The translations under genes and the position numbers were made by a program. A model generated the notes under the pieces. That model did not search any database. It was not told the DNA's origin and saw only the letters and a list, made by a program, of their open reading frames with translations. Of a DNA stretch of 5,409 nt, positions 1-5,409 are shown piece after piece (position 1 is the first letter of the stretch; the number at the start of each line of letters is the position of its first letter). The DNA comes from Acidobacteriota bacterium (lineage in GTDB: Bacteria; Acidobacteriota; Vicinamibacteria; Vicinamibacterales; UBA2999): contig CANJYC010000152.1 in assembly GCA_947478985.1 (NCBI GenBank), forward strand, positions 1 to 5,409, given 5' to 3'.

Positions 1-107
1 ACCGATTGGCTCACGGCCGGCTGAGTCCGGTGCAGCTTCATGGCCGCTCTGGAGAAGCTGCGTTCGGTCGCAACCTGCAGGAAAACACGGAGTTCGGTCA
101 GTTCCAT
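1..107 (-). CDS. LysR-family transcriptional regulator, N-terminal fragment (runs off left edge)
   Basis: Reading leftward from the ATG at 107-105, the frame is open to the window edge and gives 35 codons beginning MELTELRVFLQVATERSF and continuing with SRAAMKLHRTQPAVSQS. This is the typical start of a LysR-type regulator: an N-terminal winged helix-turn-helix with the 'F..V....SF..AA..L..TQPAVS' pattern, where the TQPAVSQ part is the DNA-recognition helix. The effector-binding domain lies outside the window, so the ligand cannot be read. A GAGGG stretch about ten bases upstream of the ATG serves as ribosome binding site. Another ATG at 124-122 is in a different frame. The gene is divergent from leuA, and LysR regulators very often control the adjacent divergent gene and themselves, so control of leuA is the natural inference. 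Family assignment is confident; the target is not proven. Confidence 0.9.
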   Translation of the reverse strand, partial: MELTELRVFLQVATERSFSRAAMKLHRTQPAVSQS

Positions 108-130
108 GGCAGATGTGCCCTCATAAGGAC

Positions 131-155
131 TTTTAATTAAAACAGAGTAATTATC
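131..155. promoter_or_regulatory. AT-rich dyad island, candidate LysR operator
   Basis: In an otherwise GC-rich window, 131-160 is almost pure A/T. It contains a perfect 12-bp palindrome TTTTAATTAAAA (131-142) and two TAATTA boxes at 134-139 and 148-153, which frame an ATTA-N8-TAAT dyad (136-151). T-N11-A spacings, the loose signature of LysR-type binding sites, occur at T137/A149 and T138/A150. The site sits between the divergent lysR-type gene and the leuA promoter, just upstream of the leuA -35 box, where an activator would bind. On the minus strand GATAAT (155-150) could be a -10 box for the regulator gene, though I see no good -35 for it. The structure is seen; the operator role is inferred. 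Confidence 0.45.
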
Positions 156-158
156 ATT

Positions 159-188
159 TTGACAGCATCGTGTCCCATCGCGTCTACT
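159..188 (+). promoter_or_regulatory. Candidate sigma70-type promoter of leuA
   Basis: A perfect -35 hexamer TTGACA lies at 159-164. An 18-bp spacer is followed by TCTACT (183-188), which matches the -10 consensus at four of six positions. Transcription would start near 195, leaving a leader of roughly 48 nt before the leuA ATG at 243. The weak -10 next to an AT-rich upstream dyad fits a promoter that needs an activator. Predicted by eye only. Confidence 0.4.
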
Positions 189-229
189 GAATCACGGACC
201 AGCCTGGGCGGAAGCGCCGGGGCGGCCGG

Positions 230-235
230 GGAGGT
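230..235 (+). promoter_or_regulatory. Strong Shine-Dalgarno of leuA
   Basis: GGAGGT at 230-235 is a consensus ribosome binding site seven bases before the ATG at 243-245. It decides the leuA start in favour of this ATG, over the in-frame TTG at 159 that would add 28 residues unlike any LeuA N-terminus. Confidence 0.85.
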
Positions 236-242
236 TCCAGAA

Positions 243-1496
243 ATGGCACAGGAACAGGTTCGGATCTTCGACACCACGCTTCGTGACGGCGAACAGGCGC
301 CAGGCTTCTCGCTGCGTCCGTCCGAAAAGCTGCTGCTGGCCCGGCAGCTCGATGCGCTGGGCGTGGACATCATCGAAGCCGGCTTTCCCATCGCGTCGCT
401 CGCCGATGCCGAAGCGGTGCGCGATATTTCGCTCGCCGTGCGTCGTCCGATCATCGCCTGCCTTGCGCGCTGCCATCGCGCCGACCTGGAGAAGGCGGTC
501 GAGGCGATCAAGCCCGCGGCCCGCGGGCGCATCCACACTTTTATCGCGACATCGGACCTGCATCTGGCCGTCAAGCTCCGTATGACGCGCGAGCAGTGTC
601 TCGAGACAGCGGTCGAAGCGGTCCGGTTCGCCCGCCACCACGTGGCCGACGTGCAGTTCTCCGCTGAGGATGCCACGCGCAGCGACATGGACTTTCTCTG
701 CCGCGTCATCGAGGCGGTGATCAAGGCCGGGGCGACGACGATTAACCTGCCGGATACCGTCGGCTACTCGACGCCGGACGAAACCTACGAGTTCTTCAAG
801 ACGATCTCTGAGCGCGTGCCGCATTCGGATGCGGTGGTCTTCAGCGCCCACTGCCACGACGATCTCGGACTTGCTGTGGCCAACACGCTGGCGGCGATTC
901 GTGGCGGCGCCCGCCAGGTGGAGTGCACGGTCAACGGGATTGGCGAGCGTGCAGGGAACGCGGCCATCGAGGAGATTGTCATGGCGATCCGCGTCCGCCA
1001 GGACCGGATGCCCTTTGACACCAACATCGACGCCAGGCAGATCTACGCCTCGAGCGAGATGTTGACGCGGCTGACCGGGCAGGGCGTGCAGGTGAACAAG
1101 GCGATTGTCGGGCGCAATGCGTTTGCGCACGAGGCGGGCATCCACCAGGACGGGATGCTGAAGGATCGCCGCACCTACGAGATCATGCGTGCCGAGGACG
1201 TGGGCGCGCCGTGGAATCCCATGGTGCTCGGCAAGCATTCGGGCCGGCACGCCGTGCAGAAGCGCTGCGCCGATCTCGGCATTGCCGTTGAGGGTGTCGA
1301 GCTCATCGATGTGTATCGCGCGCTGATGGCGATTGCTGACGACCGCAAGGTGCTCACCGACGAAGATGTCCGTGCGGTGGCGGCGTCAGTCCGGGCCGGC
1401 GCCGAGCCGCCCAAGACCGCCGGTGCTAAGACGTTCGAGGCGCCGGCCGCGGCGGTTGGTGCCACGCACGAGTCCGGCTACGGACACGGGGTCTAG
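243..1496 (+). CDS. leuA: 2-isopropylmalate synthase, catalytic part without the C-terminal regulatory domain
   Basis: This 417-residue protein should condense acetyl-CoA with 2-oxoisovalerate to give 2-isopropylmalate, the first committed step of leucine synthesis, in the cytoplasm. Residues about 5-270 form the HMG-CoA-lyase-like TIM barrel. It opens with FDTTLRDGEQ (9-18) and carries the HCHDD motif (203-207) and NGIGERAGN (231-239). The expected metal ligands Asp15, His203, His205 and the active-site Asn239 are all present. FIATSDLH (100-107), TINLPDTVGY (166-175) and HEAGIHQDG (296-304, linker) are typical of LeuA rather than of homocitrate or citramalate synthases. After the linker (about 280-382) the usual leucine-binding domain of some 120 residues is absent. 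An Ala/Pro/Gly-rich tail (383-417) takes its place, and the convergent mscS-type gene starts 9 bp further on. Feedback inhibition by leucine is therefore probably missing or works differently. Expression is probably under the divergent LysR regulator. The start is set by GGAGGT at 230-235. Confidence 0.9.
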   Translation: MAQEQVRIFDTTLRDGEQAPGFSLRPSEKLLLARQLDALGVDIIEAGFPIASLADAEAVRDISLAVRRPIIACLARCHRADLEKAVEAIKPAARGRIHTFIATSDLHLAVKLRMTREQCLETAVEAVRFARHHVADVQFSAEDATRSDMDFLCRVIEAVIKAGATTINLPDTVGYSTPDETYEFFKTISERVPHSDAVVFSAHCHDDLGLAVANTLAAIRGGARQVECTVNGIGERAGNAAIEEIVMAIRVRQDRMPFDTNIDARQIYASSEMLTRLTGQGVQVNKAIVGRNAFAHEAGIHQDGMLKDRRTYEIMRAEDVGAPWNPMVLGKHSGRHAVQKRCADLGIAVEGVELIDVYRALMAIADDRKVLTDEDVRAVAASVRAGAEPPKTAGAKTFEAPAAAVGATHESGYGHGV

Positions 1497-1509
1497 CGCC
1501 CGCCGCTAG
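1493..1509. other. Palindrome joining the convergent stop codons of leuA and the MscS-type gene
   Basis: CTAGCG (1493-1498) and CGCTAG (1504-1509) are perfect inverted arms around a 5-base loop. The arms contain the TAG stop codon of leuA on the plus strand and the TAG stop of the channel gene on the minus strand. The stem can be extended a few bases with G-U pairs. There is no T-run on either side, so it is not a standard intrinsic terminator. It may only slow polymerases at this convergent junction, which leaves just 9 bp between the genes. Confidence 0.4.
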
Positions 1510-2606
1510 GCCTGCGGTTCGCCGTCGATCGTCACCTGCAGCTGCGGAACGGGGACCGGAATCCTGCGGTCCGTGAAGATCTGCGCGATCCGCTTCCGGA
1601 GTTCCCGCCCCACGAGAAACTGCTTCAGCGGCACCGTCTTGATGCGGGCCTTGAGGAACAGCGTCCCGGGCTCCCAGCTATCCACACCGAACACGTCGAG
1701 CGGCTCGAGAATGTGCGGCGCGAACACCGGGTCGTGCATCAACGTCTCGGCGGCGTCACGCATGGCCGTGATGGCTCCCTCCACGTCGGTGTCGAACGGC
1801 ACACTGATCTGGAGGACGTAGTAGGAGAAGTCCTTCGAGGAGTTGGCGAGCGTCTTGACCTCGCCGTTCGGGAACACGTGCACCGAGCCTGACTCATCGC
1901 GCAGCACGATCGTGCGAAGGTTCAGCTCTTCAACCAGCCCGCCCTGACCGTTGACCACGGCAACATCGCCGACGCGCACCTGGTCCTCGACGATCAGGAA
2001 GAAGCCCGAGATGATGTCGCGCACGAGGGTCTGTGCGCCGAAGCCGACGGCGAGGCCCGCGATGCCGGCGCCGGTGAGCACGGGGGTGATGTCGACGTCG
2101 AGCTCACGCAGGATCATCAACGCGGCGATGCCGAACACCAGCGTCGAGAGTGTCTTCTGCAGCAGACGCCCGAGCGTGTTGGCGCGCTTGCTGCGCTCGT
2201 GGACGTCCGGGCCGCTGCCGCGGCTCATCTCCAGCTCGAATCGCCGCGCGGCGGCCGACCCGATGTGGACGATCAGGTAGGCGCAGAGCGCGATGACCGC
2301 GATACGAAGTCCGGCGTCGAGCACCCATCGAAGCACCGTTTCTGGGTTGCTGCCGAATCTTGTGCGGTAGCCGACCAGGTTCAGCGCCGGAAACGAGAGC
2401 GCGACCGCGGTCACGAGAAAGATGACCAGCCGGATGATGCGGCGGGGGCGATCGACGAACCGGGTCTCGGCGCCGCGGTCGGCAACGACGGCCCGAAGAA
2501 TCGACTGCACGATGCGCCCGACCAGGTCGGCGACCAGATAGGCCGCCGCCATCGCCATGCTCAGCGCAAGCAGGACTTCGAGCCAGTTCGTCTGGAGCCT
2601 GTTCAT
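1506..2606 (-). CDS. MscS-family mechanosensitive ion channel
   Basis: This 366-residue inner-membrane protein should open under membrane tension and release solutes on hypo-osmotic shock. Hydrophobic segments are visible at about residues 8-33, 57-80, 91-117 and 150-168. The pore-lining helix region follows at 175-207, containing the Gly/Ala-rich GAGIAGLAVGFGAQTLVRD, which is the MscS hallmark. Next come the beta domain (VRVGDVAVVNGQGGLVEEL, 210-228, and VFPNGEV, 244-250) and an alpha/beta cytoplasmic vestibule domain up to about 362. Five membrane helices exceed the three of E. coli MscS and suggest one of the larger MscS-like subfamilies, so no specific gene name is given. The ATG at 2606-2604 has no recognisable Shine-Dalgarno and stands 9 bases from the long palindrome that fills the gap to the upstream protease gene. 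Its own leader may have been displaced, or it may depend on read-through from that gene. Met17 and Met19 are alternative starts but would remove half of the first helix. Confidence 0.92.
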   Translation of the reverse strand: MNRLQTNWLEVLLALSMAMAAAYLVADLVGRIVQSILRAVVADRGAETRFVDRPRRIIRLVIFLVTAVALSFPALNLVGYRTRFGSNPETVLRWVLDAGLRIAVIALCAYLIVHIGSAAARRFELEMSRGSGPDVHERSKRANTLGRLLQKTLSTLVFGIAALMILRELDVDITPVLTGAGIAGLAVGFGAQTLVRDIISGFFLIVEDQVRVGDVAVVNGQGGLVEELNLRTIVLRDESGSVHVFPNGEVKTLANSSKDFSYYVLQISVPFDTDVEGAITAMRDAAETLMHDPVFAPHILEPLDVFGVDSWEPGTLFLKARIKTVPLKQFLVGRELRKRIAQIFTDRRIPVPVPQLQVTIDGEPQA

Positions 2607-2615
2607 ATCATGAGA

Positions 2616-2701
2616 AAAAGGGGTCGGGAGTCATTTAACGAGGACATCCAACGGTTAGAGGTTGTTTGGGTGTCCTCGTTAAATGACTCCCGACCCCTTT
2701 T
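2616..2701. repeat. Long inverted repeat, REP/MITE-like element between the htrA-type and mscS-type genes
   Basis: Positions 2616-2646 are the exact reverse complement of 2671-2701 (31 bp). The stem continues inward through one G-T pair and four more pairs, leaving a loop of about 14 bases at 2652-2665. The outer edges (AGAAAA on both arms, with one extra A on the left) extend the symmetry to about 2613-2703. It fills almost the whole 96-bp intergenic gap, starting right at the protease TAA and ending 9 bases before the channel ATG. The arm begins AAAAGGGGTCGGGAGTC. This resembles, from memory, GGGGTC-type extragenic palindromes that are dispersed in many genomes and associated with REP-associated (RAYT) transposases. 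That origin is inference; no transposase is present here. T-runs on both exits mean it could also act as a terminator or mRNA-stabilising hairpin on either strand. No clear target-site duplication is visible. Confidence 0.85.
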
Positions 2702-2702
2702 C

Positions 2703-3887
<1,185 letters not shown>

Positions 3888-3904
3888 GGGATGGCCGAAG
3901 TCAG

Positions 3905-4303
3905 CTAGGAAATATCAATGCGCCGCGGCGGAGTGTCCACCTTCGGGCAGGTCACGGTGAGCACGCCGTCCCGGAGGTCGGCGGAAATGCGCGTGACATC
4001 GACCGGCAGCGGCAGTTGAAACGTCCGGCTGAACGAGCCGTGGCCGCGCTCCACGCGGTGATACTGTTCGCACGCTTCCCCGTGCTCGCGCCTGACACCC
4101 GAGAGCGTCAGCCTGCCGTCCTGCATCTCTATCCGGATCTCCTCGCGGCCCAGGCCCGGAAGTTCGGCGGTAACGACGTAGTCTGTGGGGGTCTCGTGCA
4201 GGTCCACGGGGGGAGCCCAGCCAGCCGGGCCCGGGTTGAAACGGTCCAGGCGCTGCTGAATGGCGAGCAAGTCACGAATCGGGTCCCAGCGCGCAAACGC
4301 CAC
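3905..4303 (-). CDS. Hsp20/alpha-crystallin-family small heat-shock protein
   Basis: The 132-residue product starts at GTG (4303-4301) with the sequence MAFARWDPIRDLLAIQQRLDRF, the usual short N-terminal arm of bacterial Hsp20 proteins. The alpha-crystallin domain spans about residues 30-122: PPVDLHETPTDYVVTAELPGL, then GRLTLSGVR, then the ADLRDGVLTVTCPK stretch at 108-121 carrying the conserved G-V-L of this family. The C-terminal I-x-I motif that docks neighbouring subunits is present as Ile129-Asp-Ile131. It acts as an ATP-independent cytoplasmic holdase for unfolding proteins. I see no in-frame ATG suitable as start and no clear Shine-Dalgarno. The ATG at 4307-4305 is out of frame. It is the first gene of the leftward cluster hsp20-htrA-mscS type and is divergent from efp across overlapping palindromes that may regulate it. 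Confidence 0.93.
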   Translation of the reverse strand: MAFARWDPIRDLLAIQQRLDRFNPGPAGWAPPVDLHETPTDYVVTAELPGLGREEIRIEMQDGRLTLSGVRREHGEACEQYHRVERGHGSFSRTFQLPLPVDVTRISADLRDGVLTVTCPKVDTPPRRIDIS

Positions 4304-4337
4304 GCATCGATGCTAGCACAGCGGCCTGTGCTACGAT
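4304..4337. promoter_or_regulatory. Overlapping palindromes in the hsp20/efp divergent promoter region
   Basis: The 54-bp gap between the two divergent starts holds GCATCGATGC (4304-4313), TGCTAGCA (4311-4318) and a perfect 8-bp inverted repeat TAGCACAG / CTGTGCTA with a 4-base spacer (4314-4321 and 4326-4333). Each outer half of the last dyad also reads as a possible extended -10 box facing outward: TGCTACGAT on the plus strand (4329-4337) for efp and TGCTAGCAT on the minus strand (4318-4310) for hsp20. If used, the hsp20 transcript would be nearly leaderless and the efp leader only about 14 nt, which fits the lack of Shine-Dalgarno sequences on both genes. I see no good -35 boxes. The palindromes are seen; the operator and promoter roles are inferred. 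Confidence 0.45.
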
Positions 4338-4357
4338 CTCCCGGATTTACTCACCAA

Positions 4358-4921
4358 ATGGCATCACTTCAGGCAACCCGTATGAAGAAGGGCATGCTGA
4401 TCAAGATCGAGAACGACCTGTTCCGGGTCCTCGAACTGCAGCATGTCACCCCCGGCAATCTGCGCGGCTTTGTCCGCGTGAAGTTCCGCAATATCCGCAG
4501 CGGCAATCTGTCGGACCAGAAACTGCGGTCGGAAGACACGGTGGAGCGCGCCACGCTCGACGAGCAGGAGATGCAGTATCTCTACCAGGATGGCGACAGC
4601 TTCTACTTCATGGACACGACGTCCTACGAGCAGATACACATCACGAGCGAAGGGCTCGGCGATTCCGTGAACTACCTGAAGCCCGAGATGACGATCAAGG
4701 TCGAGTTCTACGGCACCGAGCCGGTCGGCATCGAGTTGCCGCCGAGCGTGGACCTGAAAGTCACCGACACCGCCCCGGGCATCAAAGGGGCAACCGCCAG
4801 CAACCAGATCAAGCCTGCGACGACGGAGACGGGGCTGGTCGTCAACGTGCCTCCCTTCATCAACTCCGGCGACACGATTCGGGTCAGCACCGATACCGGC
4901 GAATACCTCTCGCGGGCCTGA
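4358..4921 (+). CDS. efp: Translation elongation factor P
   Basis: The 187-residue protein has the length and three-barrel layout of EF-P, which binds between the ribosomal P and E sites and relieves stalling at polyproline stretches. The KOW-like domain I (about 1-65) begins MASLQATRMKKGMLIK. The middle domain contains the EDTVERATLDEQEMQYLYQDG stretch, split over residues 59-79. The C-terminal OB domain carries the family signature around KGATASNQIKPATTETG (143-159), ending in GEYLSRA. The tip loop that reaches the peptidyl-transferase centre reads TPGNLRGF. Asn34 occupies the position of the modified Lys34 of E. coli, and Arg36 follows two residues later. Lysine-type modification there is impossible, so the protein is either unmodified or modified elsewhere. 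The ATG at 4358 is preferred over Met9 (4382) because family members have this N-terminal extension, although no clear ribosome binding site precedes it. Confidence 0.95.
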   Translation: MASLQATRMKKGMLIKIENDLFRVLELQHVTPGNLRGFVRVKFRNIRSGNLSDQKLRSEDTVERATLDEQEMQYLYQDGDSFYFMDTTSYEQIHITSEGLGDSVNYLKPEMTIKVEFYGTEPVGIELPPSVDLKVTDTAPGIKGATASNQIKPATTETGLVVNVPPFINSGDTIRVSTDTGEYLSRA

Positions 4922-4924
4922 ACG

Positions 4925-4956
4925 CCCGTCCCGCCGCCGCCGGGCCGGCGGGTGGG
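4925..4956 (+). terminator. GC-rich hairpin between efp and tdk (weak terminator candidate)
   Basis: Four bases after the efp stop, CCCGCCG (4930-4936) pairs with CGGCGGG (4946-4952) around a 9-base loop. An outer CCC/GGG pair of runs (4925-4927 and 4954-4956) extends it past a small internal loop. The bases that follow are ATATATT rather than a T-run, so this is at best a weak intrinsic terminator. Read-through into tdk is likely. Confidence 0.3.
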
Positions 4957-4975
4957 ATATATTCCGCAGGACCGT

Positions 4976-5409
4976 ATGGATGTCGTGAGGCACCGGCCGA
5001 ATCAAGGCTGGATCGAAGTCGTCGTCGGCAGCATGTTCAGCGGCAAGAGCGAGGAGCTGATCCGCCGGCTCCGTCGTGCCCAGATTGCACGGCAGCGCGT
5101 GCAGATCTTCAAGCCGGTCATCGACACGCGCTTTGCCGACGATCACATCGTGTCGCATAGCGAAATGCGCATCCCGTCGTCTCCCATCGGGAGTTCCCGC
5201 CTGCTGCTCGATCAGGTGCAGGGCGACACCGAGGTTGTAGGCATCGACGAGGGACAGTTCTTCGACCTCGAGCTGCCGGTGGTGTGCAACACGCTGGCGG
5301 ATCAGGGCAAGCGGGTCATTGTCGCCGGGCTGGATCAGGACTATCTCGGGAAGCCGTTCGAGCCGATGCCGCAACTGCTCGCGATCGCCGAGTACATCAC
5401 CAAGACGCT
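4976..5409 (+). CDS. tdk: Thymidine kinase, type II (TK1-like), C-terminus cut by right edge
   Basis: The frame opens at ATG 4976 and is uninterrupted to the window end, giving 144 complete codons of a protein that usually has about 190-200 residues. It phosphorylates thymidine to dTMP with ATP in the pyrimidine salvage pathway. Diagnostic motifs are the P-loop GSMFSGKS (residues 18-25) followed by EELIRRLRRA, and the Walker-B-like IDEGQFF (90-96), whose Glu92 is the expected catalytic base. FKPVIDTR (45-52) and AGLDQDYLGKPFEPMP (117-132) follow the TK1 pattern. The zinc-binding cysteines and the lasso loop lie mostly beyond the edge. An AGGA at 4968-4971, four bases before the ATG, is a close but usable ribosome binding site. 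The gene follows efp after 54 bp in the same direction and may share its transcript. Confidence 0.93.
   Translation, partial: MDVVRHRPNQGWIEVVVGSMFSGKSEELIRRLRRAQIARQRVQIFKPVIDTRFADDHIVSHSEMRIPSSPIGSSRLLLDQVQGDTEVVGIDEGQFFDLELPVVCNTLADQGKRVIVAGLDQDYLGKPFEPMPQLLAIAEYITKT

Noticed and set aside
122..124. ATG on the minus strand as start of the LysR gene
   Set aside because: It is out of frame with the helix-turn-helix coding frame; the ATG at 107-105 is in frame and has a GAGGG upstream.
159..242. In-frame TTG start for leuA adding 28 residues
   Set aside because: The TTG is part of a consensus -35 box, the added residues do not resemble a LeuA N-terminus, and a perfect GGAGGT precedes the ATG at 243.
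192..1250. Long open frame antisense to leuA (352 codons)
   Set aside because: It is His/Arg/Asp-rich, has no recognisable domain, and is explained by GC-rich codon bias opposite a clear gene.
243..1496. Homocitrate synthase (NifV/LysS type) instead of LeuA, suggested by the short length
   Set aside because: The HCHDDLGLAVANT, ECTVNGIGERAGN and FIATSDLH motifs follow LeuA, and there is no nif or lysine-pathway gene nearby.
1400..1900. Frameshift splitting a full-length leuA
   Set aside because: The region after the stop encodes the intact C-terminal domain of the convergent channel gene, leaving no space for a regulatory-domain remnant.
2607..2702. Insertion sequence with a transposase gene
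   Set aside because: The element is under 100 bp with no coding capacity beyond palindrome-derived peptides; at most it is a non-autonomous element.
4304..4337. True CIRCE operator of HrcA
   Set aside because: The core half-sites match, but the flanking TC/GA bases and the nine-base spacer of CIRCE are absent, so the spacing is wrong by about half a helical turn.
4364..5374. Long open frame antisense to efp and tdk (336 codons)
   Set aside because: It lies opposite two well-supported genes, its composition is typical of an antisense shadow, and it shows no domain.

Overview
This is a GC-rich bacterial chromosomal window with compact gene spacing. It holds seven protein genes, two of them cut by the window edges, and no RNA genes, prophage or CRISPR. 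The best taxonomic guess is Acidobacteriota or a related GC-rich Gram-negative lineage. It rests mainly on the style of the elongation factor P (a PGNLRG tip loop and an ATxxxKKGMLIK-type N-terminus), on the LysR style, and on the GC-rich context. This is recognition by eye, not a phylogeny.

Left part (1-1496): the 5' end of a LysR-family regulator runs leftward off the window. It is divergent from a 2-isopropylmalate synthase gene (leuA). The 135-bp gap between them contains a strikingly AT-rich island with dyads (131-155) and a good sigma70-like promoter for leuA (TTGACA at 159-164). This is the classic layout of a LysR-type regulator controlling the adjacent divergent gene. The LeuA is unusual: it has the catalytic TIM barrel and linker but ends at 417 residues, without the C-terminal leucine-feedback domain.

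Middle (1506-4303, all on the minus strand): transcription order is small heat-shock protein Hsp20, then an HtrA/Deg-type envelope protease with one PDZ domain, then a five-helix MscS-family mechanosensitive channel. Hsp20 and the protease are 17 nt apart and look co-transcribed. Together the three suggest a proteostasis and envelope-stress cluster. The 96-bp gap between the protease stop and the channel start is almost entirely one long near-perfect inverted repeat (31-bp perfect arms). It looks like a dispersed REP/MITE-type palindrome and could terminate or process the transcript in either direction.

Right part (4304-5409): elongation factor P (efp) is divergent from hsp20 across only 54 bp, in which palindromes overlap one another. 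It is followed in the same direction by a thymidine kinase (tdk) that runs off the right edge. The EF-P has Asn where E. coli EF-P has its modified Lys34, with an Arg two residues later.

Most of the window is ordinary housekeeping and stress content, and I see no evidence of a new multi-gene system. The points most worth checking are the palindromic element, the domain-less LeuA with its LysR partner, the EF-P tip loop, and the hsp20/efp dyads.
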